Source: an uncultured Alphaproteobacteria bacterium | GTDB lineage: Bacteria > Pseudomonadota > Alphaproteobacteria > Methylaequorales > Methylaequoraceae | Length of the DNA stretch: 64,000 nucleotides | Direction of reading: 5' to 3' | NCBI GenBank assembly: GCA_902595755.1 | Contig: CACJRF010000002.1 | Location: 74,677-138,676, forward strand | Part shown: in pieces, positions 1 through 8,268 of the stretch | How the letters are laid out: each line of letters starts with the position of its first letter | How positions within the stretch are numbered: the stretch's first letter is position 1 | The notes under the pieces: generated by a model | The model's input: the letters and a program-made list of their open reading frames with translations, nothing else | What the model was told of the DNA's origin: nothing | Databases searched by the model: none | Position numbers and translations under genes: made by a program

Positions 1-1
1 T

Positions 2-1306
2 GTGCCAGGTTTATCAAAACAAAAAATAATTGATGCTCTTGATTTAAATAATAATGTCAAAAAATTTTTATCCTCCCAAAATCAGTCAAATGTAATAGAT
101 TCCTTTTTTTTGATTTTCATTTTAATTTTTCTTTTTTTCTTAAATTTTAAACTAGCGATAATTTTTTTATCTATTGTTTTAATTTACCTGCTATTTCAAA
201 GACAAAATAATTTAAAAAAAAAAAAAAAATCTATTTTAAATAAACTATCATTAGATGACAGATTAATAGTAAAGGATTTAGTTGAAAATTTTGACTTACT
301 TAATTATTTAAATGCCAAAAAATATATAAATTTTTTTTTAGAAAAATATCATGATAAAAAGCAAAATAATGATAATGCTATTTCTTCAATAGATAATCAT
401 AGTATATCATACAATAATTTTATTATTTTAATTTCTTCGATAGTAGTTATTGGCTTTGGTTCAACATTGGTTGTGAATGGAGAACTTTCTATTGGGGCCC
501 TAATTGGTTTCAATATTTTTTCCTCAAGAGCGTTAATAATAGCATCAAGTGCGCAAAGATCCTACTATAGTCTTATCTTAATAAATGATTATGTTAAAAA
601 TTGTAAAAATGTTTTAAATCAATCAATTAATAACTCAGAAAAGCTAAAACTTAATAGAATTATAGGTGAACTTGAAATAAAAGATTTAGACTTTTCACAT
701 GAAAAAAGTAATTTTTATTTATTTAAAAAAATAAGTTTTAAGGTCTCACCAGGAAAAATTTTAAATATATCGGGTGCTAATGGAACCGGAAAAACAACTT
801 TAGCAAAAATAATTTTGGGTATATTGACCCCAAGTAATGGTGATATTCTTATAGATAAAACTAACATTTTAAAACTATCTACGAATTGGTGGAAAGAACA
901 GATCGGATATGTTCCACAAAATTCTGAATTAATTAATTCATCAATTAAAGATAATATTCTTCTTGCTAATGAAAAATTAAACCAGCAAGAAGTTAGTCGT
1001 TTATTAGAAACTGTTGGATTAGGTGATAATCTAAAAAAATCAAATTTATCATTTACAGATGTCATTCAAGATAATTTATCAAGGGGTTTAAAAAAAAAGG
1101 TTCATTATGCAAGAATACTTTCTATAAATCCTCAAATTTACATATTTGATGAACCATTTAGTGATATGGATGTAAATGGTAAAGAGATGGTATTAAAACT
1201 ATTAAGGTCTTTGAAAAAGTCTAACAAGACTATTATTACGTTAACAGATGACAGTTTGATTAAAGAAGTTTCTGATATCACATTTAATTTAGGAGAGGTA
1301 TTGTGA
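2..1306 (+). CDS. Type I secretion ABC transporter (permease-ATPase), N-terminally cut by window edge
   Basis: Exporter of the type I secretion (PrtD/HlyB) type: inner-membrane permease fused to an ATPase that powers one-step export through a HlyD adaptor and TolC channel. The visible 434 residues begin inside the membrane domain (hydrophobic segments near residues 35-65 and 135-180) and run through the nucleotide-binding domain: Walker A GANGTGKTT (about 258-266), Q-loop YVPQN, signature LSRGL, Walker B IYIFDEP. The family is usually 550-720 residues, so the N-terminus lies outside the window and the GTG at base 2 is not a credible start. Oddities: the signature is LSRGL instead of LSGGQ, and the switch His (normally ITHR) reads LTDD. 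The stop overlaps the next gene by 4 nt (GTGA), and that gene is a HlyD-type adaptor, which fixes the role. Confidence 0.85.
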   Translation: MPGLSKQKIIDALDLNNNVKKFLSSQNQSNVIDSFFLIFILIFLFFLNFKLAIIFLSIVLIYLLFQRQNNLKKKKKSILNKLSLDDRLIVKDLVENFDLLNYLNAKKYINFFLEKYHDKKQNNDNAISSIDNHSISYNNFIILISSIVVIGFGSTLVVNGELSIGALIGFNIFSSRALIIASSAQRSYYSLILINDYVKNCKNVLNQSINNSEKLKLNRIIGELEIKDLDFSHEKSNFYLFKKISFKVSPGKILNISGANGTGKTTLAKIILGILTPSNGDILIDKTNILKLSTNWWKEQIGYVPQNSELINSSIKDNILLANEKLNQQEVSRLLETVGLGDNLKKSNLSFTDVIQDNLSRGLKKKVHYARILSINPQIYIFDEPFSDMDVNGKEMVLKLLRSLKKSNKTIITLTDDSLIKEVSDITFNLGEVL

Positions 1307-2583
1307 ATGATTGGATAAACTGGGAGCCTATTGATGATGATAAGAGTTTGCCATCTAAGTTTATTTTTTCAAAAAAATTTAGAATCTTAGTTTTTCTATT
1401 TTCATTACTATGTATTCTTTTAATTAACCTAAAATTAATTGAAGTATTAAGCTTGGCAGATGGTCAAGTTATTCCTCAAGGAAGAATTAAATATGTACAG
1501 CATTTAGAAGGAGGTATTGTCGATGAAATTTTAGTTAAAGAAGGAGAATTAGTTCAAATTAATCAACCACTTGTAGTTTTATCTAAAGAAAAGGCTTCTT
1601 CTGATTTTGAGGAAATTGACACTAGATTAAAATCAATTGATCTTGCTATCTATAGAATAGAATCTGAAAAAAAATCTCTAGAAAAAATTACCATACCTAA
1701 AGAAAAACTTAATATTTTTGATAAAAATTTAATAAGGTTTGAGAATGAGGTTCTTACAAGTAATTTAAAATCTATAACAAATGAAAGAAAAGGTAAAAAA
1801 TCAACGATTAAAAAAGCAGAGACAAATTTAAAAAATTTAAACAAGAGGTTGAAGATTGTAAAAGAACAAGAAGAAATTAGTGAGAAACTGCTCAAGGCCG
1901 AGGCAACTAATAGACTTAGACATCTTGAACTTCTTAGAGAGTTATCAGACGTTGAGGCAAAAATAGATGAGCAAAAATCTATAATATATCTGAGTAAGAA
2001 TGAATTAGAAAAAGTTAATTTTGAATATAATAAAAATTTAAATAATGAACTTTCTGGGCTGAATAAAGAAAAAGCTGAATTAAAAAAAAGAATTGGAAAG
2101 TATTCTGATAGCTTAAAAAGAACAGTCTTAAAGAGTCCAGTTTCTGGAATTATTAAGCTTATTTCTGTAAACTCTAAAGGAGCAATTGTAGCACCAGGAG
2201 TCACGGTAGCAGAAATTGTCCCAGAGGATGAAAAGTTAATTATTGAAGCTAAGCTTCCACTATCAGAAATTGGATATGTATCTGTAGGGTTAAAGGCTAA
2301 AATAAAACTTAATACCCCAGAGGGTTCAAGATTTAGACCATTAAGTGGAAAAGTGACATTTGTTGGAGCAGATAAAGTTTCAAATTCTAAAGAGGAGAAT
2401 GAAGATTATTATTTGGTTAAGATAGAAACAAATGAAAAGTCCTTTATGAAACAGAACGAATCTTTTAAATTATATTCAGGAGTACCGGTTGTAGTAGGTA
2501 TAATTACTGGCAAAAGAAGTTTTGTAGAATACTTTGTATCACCATTCAAATCTAAATTTTCGTTTGCTTTGTCTGAGAGGTAA
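1303..2583 (+). CDS. HlyD/PrtE-family membrane fusion protein of type I secretion
   Basis: Periplasmic adaptor that links the preceding ABC exporter to a TolC-type outer-membrane channel. One N-terminal membrane anchor (about residues 26-48) is followed by a lipoyl-like segment (VQHLEGGIVDEILVKEGE), a long Lys/Glu-rich coiled coil (about 90-265) with SPVSGIIK closing the lipoyl half, and a C-terminal beta-barrel part. The length (426 aa) is normal for the family. The start is GTG at 1303, supported by AGGAGAGG 5 nt upstream and by the 4-nt overlap with the ABC gene. Unlike the adaptor at 8265-9983 it has no cyclic-nucleotide-binding domain, so the window holds two different secretion pairs. 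It converges with the PII-like gene after only 5 nt, with no terminator visible between them. Confidence 0.88.
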   Translation: MNDWINWEPIDDDKSLPSKFIFSKKFRILVFLFSLLCILLINLKLIEVLSLADGQVIPQGRIKYVQHLEGGIVDEILVKEGELVQINQPLVVLSKEKASSDFEEIDTRLKSIDLAIYRIESEKKSLEKITIPKEKLNIFDKNLIRFENEVLTSNLKSITNERKGKKSTIKKAETNLKNLNKRLKIVKEQEEISEKLLKAEATNRLRHLELLRELSDVEAKIDEQKSIIYLSKNELEKVNFEYNKNLNNELSGLNKEKAELKKRIGKYSDSLKRTVLKSPVSGIIKLISVNSKGAIVAPGVTVAEIVPEDEKLIIEAKLPLSEIGYVSVGLKAKIKLNTPEGSRFRPLSGKVTFVGADKVSNSKEENEDYYLVKIETNEKSFMKQNESFKLYSGVPVVVGIITGKRSFVEYFVSPFKSKFSFALSER

Positions 2584-2588
2584 TTAAC

Positions 2589-2885
2589 TTACTTCGAAGA
2601 TTTAGAAATACTTTCATGCTTGAAAATATAACCATTTTTTTCTTTATCTAGTTTTAGATGTTTATAAAGCTCGTTAAATATTACATTGCTTTTATTATCT
2701 TTTACTATCAAGGTTAAAATTTCAGCTTCACTTGCAGATCCAAACTGCTGTTCATCAAATATATCTGATGCTCTTCCATTTGCATAACCTACTGAAATTA
2801 CATCTTTATCTTTACTAAATCTCTCGGTAACCCCATGACCAAGCCCTTTTTTTATTAACCCACCAATTTCAACAAGTCTAGCCAT
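2589..2885 (-). CDS. PII-like signalling protein, second of a tandem pair
   Basis: Small (98 aa) protein resembling PII-family (GlnB-like) trimeric ligand sensors, with a ferredoxin-like alpha/beta pattern: strand near the start, helix, then ILTLIVKDNKSNVIFNELYK, which matches the strand-helix unit preceding the PII C-terminus. It lacks a recognisable canonical T-loop with the uridylylated Tyr context, so it is a divergent member. It is the last gene of a minus-strand operon: DUF1538 transporter (4960), PII-like (3247), then this gene 5 nt later. Known PII proteins bind ATP/ADP and often control transporters. Regulation of the DUF1538 protein is therefore the obvious inference, but the ligand is unknown. 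Confidence 0.6.
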   Translation of the reverse strand: MARLVEIGGLIKKGLGHGVTERFSKDKDVISVGYANGRASDIFDEQQFGSASEAEILTLIVKDNKSNVIFNELYKHLKLDKEKNGYIFKHESISKSSK

Positions 2886-2890
2886 TATTT

Positions 2891-3247
2891 TTACCCTTTA
2901 GCTCTTTTCATCACATCTTTAGGAATATGGGTTGCCACTCTATCAAGCTTTACCATCCACATGATTCCTTTCCCGGGTGTATCTAAGTTTCCAGCTAAAT
3001 ACATAGCTTCAAAAATTCTATTTGATTGTTCTTTGGAAACAATGATCCTAATAATTTCTTTTTGTTCATCAATAGTTACTCCGAGGAGGCCCATTCTATC
3101 TCTTATTCCTGTTCCTCTTGCATAATTGATAGTAGCACCTTGAGCTCCTACATTTGTAGCGGCATCAACAATTTTATCTGCCAGTCCACTTTCAACTACA
3201 CAGGTTATTAGATAGACATCAGAAAGATATGTGATTTCTCTAGCCAT
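2891..3247 (-). CDS. PII-family nitrogen-regulator-like protein, first of a tandem pair
   Basis: 118-residue PII-like protein. Features seen: a first strand with LITCVVESGLADKIVDAA, a Gly-rich stretch GAQGATINYARGTG at the T-loop position, and EIIRIIVSKEQSNRIFEAMY as the second strand-helix unit, followed by a C-terminal GKGIMWMVKLDRV segment. The layout matches P-II proteins found next to DUF1538 genes rather than GlnB/GlnK, and no amtB is adjacent. It sits 3 nt after the DUF1538 gene and 5 nt before a second PII-like gene, so the three are very likely one transcript. The inferred job is nucleotide- or energy-dependent control of the transporter; the effector cannot be read from sequence. 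Confidence 0.75.
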   Translation of the reverse strand: MAREITYLSDVYLITCVVESGLADKIVDAATNVGAQGATINYARGTGIRDRMGLLGVTIDEQKEIIRIIVSKEQSNRIFEAMYLAGNLDTPGKGIMWMVKLDRVATHIPKDVMKRAKG

Positions 3248-3250
3248 AAT

Positions 3251-4960
3251 TTAATCCTTTATTTTTTTTTGTTTGATTTGTATGAAAAGCCCCATGAGTA
3301 AAACACCTAGAATAGGGCAAATACTAGCCATTGATAAAATACCAAAACCCTCAGTTGCAGATACTGCATTTCCAAGACCAAGGCCCATAGCTAAAACTAA
3401 AGGTACTGTAACTGGTCCAGTAGTCACGCCTGCACTGTCCCAAGCAACATTAACGAACTCTTCAGTTGAAAAATAAGTTAAAACAACTGCAAGTAAATAT
3501 AAAGGAATAAGAACTGTTGCTAAATCAAAAGCAAAAACAATTTTACCAACACCTAATGCAATACCAAAAGCAACTCCTCCAGCGACACTATACATAAGCA
3601 TAGATTTTTTGAATGCACCATTTGTAAGCTCTTGAACAGTTAAACCAAGAGCATTCAAGGCTGGTTCAGCTAAGGTAGCACCGAATCCGAGAATCCAAGC
3701 AAAAAGTATGACTATAGAAAGGCCAACTAGTTCGTTGTATATAGGAGAAACTTCACTTGTTGAAACCTCCATAAAGGCAGCTGGGAGTGTTGAGCCCGCT
3801 TGACCACCTATAGCACCTAACCCGTAAGTCAAACCAATATTAAAGACGCACATCCCGATGATTGAAAGTGACAACCCGTAGGTAGTTACAAGATTATTAG
3901 GTAATTTTGATCTAAGTATAACAAAAAGAACAATCATTAAATAAATGACTAAGGGAAAAATTGCTTGAACCCCACCTCTTATTTCAGCGTAAGGAGTTTG
4001 CGACCAAATAGAACTTTCTAAATTAGTTTCAGATGAATTAACTGCTGATGCCATTGAGATAATTTGTTCTACTGTTGTTGTTTCAGAAATATAAATAGCA
4101 AGTATAAGAACAGCAATAATTGGAAACAAAGATGCCATTGTAACAACACCAAAACCTGAAAGGGAAGAGTCACCCTTTCCAGCTGAAGCAGCTATTCCAA
4201 TTCCTAGAGATAAAACAAGTGGAACTGTAACTGGACCTGTTGTCACAGCTCCACAATCCCAAGCTAATCCCAAAATTGTTCTGAGGTCAGGGTTCATCCA
4301 AGCATAAATTGTTAAACCTATTGTCGGTGCTAATGCTAAATAAATTAATGGTTTTAGTGACCAACCTCTTACAAATCTTATTGTACCAATAACTGCAGCA
4401 ATTCCAACGCCAGCCCCAACCATTACTACAAGAGTTTCGCTTCTATTATTAAGAATTTCATATAAATACGGTGCATCTTGTGGGTTGACGGATGCGCCAA
4501 ACGCTTTCAAAGCACCTATCGCAGGTTCTGCGTATGTAACACCAACCCCTAATATAGCAATAATTATTAAAACAACGAAAAGTGAAGCCTTTTTAGGAAG
4601 TGTATCACCTATAATTGTTCCAAAGGGCATTAGACCTGTTTTCAAACCTTCCATGAAAATAGCCAAGCCAATTATCACAGCAACCAAGCCTAGAGAAATG
4701 GTTGTTGCCTCAGCGATTGGTTGTCTTAGAATCAACAGCTGAAAGAGGAATAAATAAGCTGCTAGTGGTACAACTGCTTTTATTTGCTCCAAAATTCTAA
4801 CGTAAGTATACGGAGCTAACAAAGAAATGGCTTTTGGAAAATCAATCTTAATTTTATCTTGTTTTACCTCTCCACTTTTAAGTGGTTTAGGGGTAAGTAG
4901 GTCATAACTAATGGTATTATGCTTAATTTCTGACTCATGAACAAAATCTGAATATTTCAT
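3251..4960 (-). CDS. DUF1538 membrane protein, fused UmpA/UmpB-like putative cation/proton antiporter
   Basis: 569-residue polytopic membrane protein made of two DUF1538 repeats. The duplicated signature is plain: AWDCGAVTTGPVTVPLV in the first half against AWDSAGVTTGPVTVPLV in the second, and TYAEPAIGAL against TLAEPALNAL. Two separate DUF1538 proteins, UmpA and UmpB, have been reported to work together as a Na+(Li+,K+)/H+ antiporter in Halomonas. A one-chain version joining both halves would fit the same job, but transport here is inference. Around ten or more hydrophobic segments cover the protein apart from a polar N-terminal 55 residues. Two PII-like genes follow within a few bases, suggesting allosteric control. 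The start ATG at 4960 is preceded by a short AT-rich gap to the cyclic-nucleotide-binding genes. Confidence 0.82.
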   Translation of the reverse strand: MKYSDFVHESEIKHNTISYDLLTPKPLKSGEVKQDKIKIDFPKAISLLAPYTYVRILEQIKAVVPLAAYLFLFQLLILRQPIAEATTISLGLVAVIIGLAIFMEGLKTGLMPFGTIIGDTLPKKASLFVVLIIIAILGVGVTYAEPAIGALKAFGASVNPQDAPYLYEILNNRSETLVVMVGAGVGIAAVIGTIRFVRGWSLKPLIYLALAPTIGLTIYAWMNPDLRTILGLAWDCGAVTTGPVTVPLVLSLGIGIAASAGKGDSSLSGFGVVTMASLFPIIAVLILAIYISETTTVEQIISMASAVNSSETNLESSIWSQTPYAEIRGGVQAIFPLVIYLMIVLFVILRSKLPNNLVTTYGLSLSIIGMCVFNIGLTYGLGAIGGQAGSTLPAAFMEVSTSEVSPIYNELVGLSIVILFAWILGFGATLAEPALNALGLTVQELTNGAFKKSMLMYSVAGGVAFGIALGVGKIVFAFDLATVLIPLYLLAVVLTYFSTEEFVNVAWDSAGVTTGPVTVPLVLAMGLGLGNAVSATEGFGILSMASICPILGVLLMGLFIQIKQKKIKD

Positions 4961-4998
4961 ATATAATTTATAGCATATTGTTCACGATAATAAAATGA

Positions 4999-5466
4999 TT
5001 AATCCAAATGGTTAGTGGATTTCTCAAGTCTATAATAAATCTGTTGTGCTAATTTAGTTATTACCTGATTTTCATTCGAAAGAGTTTCATCTAGTTCCTT
5101 TTTAGAACAGGGCGATTTTTGAAATTCACTCCTCTTTGATAATTCTTCACACATTTCATTAATTAAATTTTTTGTTGCCACTGATCCGCTCGCAACTAAT
5201 TCATTAAGACTATCTTTACTAATACTTACAAGTTCAGTAGCACTTCCAGCTATAATTGTAGCACTTCTTTTTTGATTTAATAATAGCGCGAGTTCTCCAA
5301 AAAGTTCGCCATCTTTCATTGATCCCCTTTTCTTATCATCTACAAGTACATCTAGGTGTCCGTAAACGATCATGTAAGCAGAATCACCCTGATCTCCTTG
5401 AGAAAAAAGTTTATCTCCTTCTTTTAGAAGAATTTTTGTTGTTTGTCCTAATTTGACAGTTTTCAT
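4999..5466 (-). CDS. Stand-alone cyclic-nucleotide-binding domain protein
   Basis: 155 aa, mostly one cNMP-binding beta-roll (CAP/PKA-R type). The phosphate-binding cassette is intact: LFGELALLLNQKRSATI, with the Glu that contacts the ribose and the Arg that contacts the cyclic phosphate. A helical tail (ELSKRSEFQ onwards) follows; there is no DNA-binding helix-turn-helix and no kinase, so this is not a CRP-type regulator. It is the last gene of the operon that begins with the ABC exporter at 12143, and its ATG overlaps the previous stop by one base (TAATG), implying coupled translation. Most simply it is a cAMP-responsive partner or buffer of the secretion/cyclase machinery encoded upstream; the partner is unknown. 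Confidence 0.8.
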   Translation of the reverse strand: MKTVKLGQTTKILLKEGDKLFSQGDQGDSAYMIVYGHLDVLVDDKKRGSMKDGELFGELALLLNQKRSATIIAGSATELVSISKDSLNELVASGSVATKNLINEMCEELSKRSEFQKSPCSKKELDETLSNENQVITKLAQQIYYRLEKSTNHLD

Positions 5467-5903
5467 TAGTAAATCCTTTGTGATAGTCTATGGTGTAATT
5501 GTAATGAAAGCGATTTAATAACATTTGGTGATTTTTGAATAAGTTTAATAAGATCTTTGTGGGAGATAGGTAACTTGTGTTCACTTTTTTTTGCAAGTTC
5601 CTTTGAAATGTCTTGAATTACTTTATGTAGCTCAAGGTTTGATGATAATAAGATTTCCTCTAATGCTTTTTTGCTAATCACAACAATTTCTGTGGGAACA
5701 ATTGCTTTTATACTACATGATCGGTTTTCTCCAAGTATAAGAGAAAGTTCACCAAATATCTCGCCAGGTTCAATTTTACCAATTTTTTTAAAGTCTAGCT
5801 CTGCAATGAGACCTCCTGATACTACAAGAAAAGCGGTATCTCCTTTTTCATTTTGTTTGAAAACATATTGATCTGGAAGAATTCTTATTTTTTTTAAACT
5901 CAT
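5466..5903 (-). CDS. Stand-alone cyclic-nucleotide-binding domain protein
   Basis: 145 aa with one cNMP-binding domain. The cassette reads IFGELSLILGENRSCSI, retaining the key Glu and Arg. The Ala usually following the Arg-Ser/Thr pair is Cys here, a mild change. The C-terminal 45 residues are helical and rich in Lys/Ser/Leu (ISKELAKKSEHK), closely resembling the tail of its downstream neighbour (4999-5466), so the two look like a tandem duplication that has diverged. It starts 1 nt after the adenylate cyclase stop, and its own stop shares a base with the next ATG. No output domain is present; a role as a cAMP-sensing adaptor within the same operon is inferred. Confidence 0.8.
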   Translation of the reverse strand: MSLKKIRILPDQYVFKQNEKGDTAFLVVSGGLIAELDFKKIGKIEPGEIFGELSLILGENRSCSIKAIVPTEIVVISKKALEEILLSSNLELHKVIQDISKELAKKSEHKLPISHKDLIKLIQKSPNVIKSLSLQLHHRLSQRIY

Positions 5904-5904
5904 T

Positions 5905-8268
5905 TTATTTAGATGTTGCTACGTAAACTCCATCCCAATTTTTAGGTGGAGGATTTTTTTTATATTCATTTATTCTTTCTGTAATTATCTCATAATATTC
6001 GCTCATTAAGTTATTACAAAGCATTTTTGCTAATTTCATTTCATTTAAGCAATTTTTCCATTTTTGATTAAAATAATATTCAAGAATTTTAAGATGTTTA
6101 GATTCTAAGTTTTTAAATTCGCTACTCTCCTTAAACTCATTATCACCAGCTAAAGTAAAAATAGTTACAGCTTCTTTTTTACCTTTTACAGCTATTAGAT
6201 CTAATTGAAGTGTTGCGTAAGTATCCTTGACACTTTCATGAGTTTCAGGACCAATAACTGTTTTTACTCCATAACTTTTTGATTGCCCCTCTAGCCTAGC
6301 AGCTAAATTTACAGAATCGCCTAAAACAGAATAATCAAACCTTTGATCAGACCCCATATTTCCTACTACACATCCACCGGTATTTAGTCCAATACCTATT
6401 TTTAATTCAAGAAAGTTTTTGTTTTGAGCTTTTGCTTCCTCTTTTCTTATAGCGTTAAGTTCAGCCATCGCTTTATGCATTCTCAGTGTTGCGTCACATG
6501 CTAACTTTTCATGACCTTCAACATCTATTGGAGCATTCCAGAATGCCATTATACAATCGCCCATATATTTATCAATCGTTCCATTAACATTGATAATTTC
6601 ATTGGTTAAAGGTGTTAAAAATCTGTTTATTAACTTTGTTAGACCTTGAGGGTCAGATTTAAAAGACTCTGATATTGTAGTAAAACCTCTTACATCACAA
6701 AATAGGAATGTCATTTTTTTTGTTTCTCCTCCCAATACAAGCTTGTCTGGATCGTTGGCAAGTTGTTCAACTAGAGCAGGAGAAAGGTATTGAGAGAATG
6801 CTCCTCTGATTTGTTTCTTTTCGTTTGCGTCCCTTAAGTAATTAGCAAAGGTATTTCCAAAATATATAATGAAAGTTGAAAATCCTGCAAATGTTGGGTC
6901 AAATAGTATTTTTTCATTTAAAAATAAATGGTTACTGTAATAAAAACCACTTCCAATAGTTAATATTAAAAATGAAATATTAACAATCGGTCCAAACTTT
7001 AAAGCAAAAATAGTTATTAAGAACCCTAAGAAGATTGTAAAAATCGCTTCATAAAACTTCATATTCGTTCCTGCTTTTAAGAAAGGTGCTCCACTTATTT
7101 TAACTTTATTTTTTTCAATTAATGCTTGCTCTTCATTTTTCCCTTCCTTGATAGCTTTGTTAAAGACAGCCTCAGCATTTTTATTAGATGTATAGTACAT
7201 AATAGCTGATATAACTGTATCTATTAGGTTTGCATGAATCTCTACCCCTGGCATTCTATCTTCAATTGGTGTTGGCCTTATATCTTTTAATCCAGTTGCT
7301 GAGGTCCCAAGAATACCAAGTTTTCCTTGCAACCTCTCCTTACCAACTCTTCCCTTTATAATATCTGATGCACTAACATAGTATCTTGAACTTTCTCCTT
7401 TGACTGAATCTGATTCACCATAATATATCCAAACTCTTCCATTCTCATCGGTTGGAATTGCAGCATTTCCAATGGTTTTTGTTTGAATAATTATTTCTTC
7501 CACTCCATTTATACCTGTTCTTGCAGCAATACTATTTCCTTGAAAAGCTACTCTTATCATATCTAATCCAAGAGTAGGTCTAATTGTATCTGCAACGTCT
7601 GAAATAAGTGGTACTCTTCTTATAATTCCATCAGGCTCTTCAGCAACAGAAACTGTTCCCGCACCAGTGCTATTTTTTTCAAATTCAGGAACATTAGCTA
7701 AAAGACCTGGATATGACGTTAACCAATTTTTGATACCTTTATCACCTAAAAGTACTTTTACGGAAGTACTCTTAATATCGTCTCTATTTGCATCACCTGT
7801 TACATCTAGTCCTGAATGACCAATAACTATAGGAAACTTAGTCATTTCATTGGCTGCAATAGATTCATTAGATGGCAGTCTACTTAATTCTTTTGCTAAG
7901 TTAGGGTTTCTTGATTGCAAATCCTTTGATATTAAATCTGGTGATGTTCTATCCTTTTCAGCGAATAGTACGTCTAGTCCAAGAACTAACATACCAGACT
8001 CTTTCGACTTTTTAAATAAATCAGCTAAAACAGTTCTTGGCCAAGGCCATTGTCCAATTTCCCTTAATGATTTTTCATCAATATCAACAATTACTGAATA
8101 TGTATTACCTTTTGTTTCTCGAGGGTTTTTCTTCTGTAGGATATCAAAGTATTTTAATCGCATTATTTCTATTATTTCTGGATCAGAAATTCTGGTGAGG
8201 CCTAGTAGAATTGCAATAACTAAAGATAAAAGAGTAACTATGGCTCTAAATGAAATTTTAATTCTCAT
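5905..8268 (-). CDS. CHASE2-domain class III adenylate cyclase
   Basis: 787-residue membrane receptor cyclase making cAMP from ATP. Order: membrane segment (about 10-28), extracytoplasmic CHASE2 sensor (about 30-395), three membrane segments (about 405-480), then a class III catalytic domain (about 515-700) and a short helical tail. Catalytic signatures are complete: metal-binding Asp in LFCDVRGFTT and in DKYMGDCIMAFW, and the transition-state Asn and Arg in GDSVNLAARLE. The Lys of IDKYMGD and the Asp of RFDYSVLGD occupy the base-selecting positions typical of adenylate rather than guanylate cyclases. The start overlaps the stop of the cNMP-HlyD gene by 4 nt and the next gene begins 1 nt after the stop, so cyclase and cAMP-binding proteins are co-expressed. 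The CHASE2 ligand is unknown. Confidence 0.92.
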   Translation of the reverse strand: MRIKISFRAIVTLLSLVIAILLGLTRISDPEIIEIMRLKYFDILQKKNPRETKGNTYSVIVDIDEKSLREIGQWPWPRTVLADLFKKSKESGMLVLGLDVLFAEKDRTSPDLISKDLQSRNPNLAKELSRLPSNESIAANEMTKFPIVIGHSGLDVTGDANRDDIKSTSVKVLLGDKGIKNWLTSYPGLLANVPEFEKNSTGAGTVSVAEEPDGIIRRVPLISDVADTIRPTLGLDMIRVAFQGNSIAARTGINGVEEIIIQTKTIGNAAIPTDENGRVWIYYGESDSVKGESSRYYVSASDIIKGRVGKERLQGKLGILGTSATGLKDIRPTPIEDRMPGVEIHANLIDTVISAIMYYTSNKNAEAVFNKAIKEGKNEEQALIEKNKVKISGAPFLKAGTNMKFYEAIFTIFLGFLITIFALKFGPIVNISFLILTIGSGFYYSNHLFLNEKILFDPTFAGFSTFIIYFGNTFANYLRDANEKKQIRGAFSQYLSPALVEQLANDPDKLVLGGETKKMTFLFCDVRGFTTISESFKSDPQGLTKLINRFLTPLTNEIINVNGTIDKYMGDCIMAFWNAPIDVEGHEKLACDATLRMHKAMAELNAIRKEEAKAQNKNFLELKIGIGLNTGGCVVGNMGSDQRFDYSVLGDSVNLAARLEGQSKSYGVKTVIGPETHESVKDTYATLQLDLIAVKGKKEAVTIFTLAGDNEFKESSEFKNLESKHLKILEYYFNQKWKNCLNEMKLAKMLCNNLMSEYYEIITERINEYKKNPPPKNWDGVYVATSK

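Noticed and set aside
1650-2204. 184-codon minus-strand frame
   Set aside because: Antisense to the coiled coil of the HlyD-type gene; the Ser/Phe/Leu-rich product is typical of a shadow of Lys/Glu codons.
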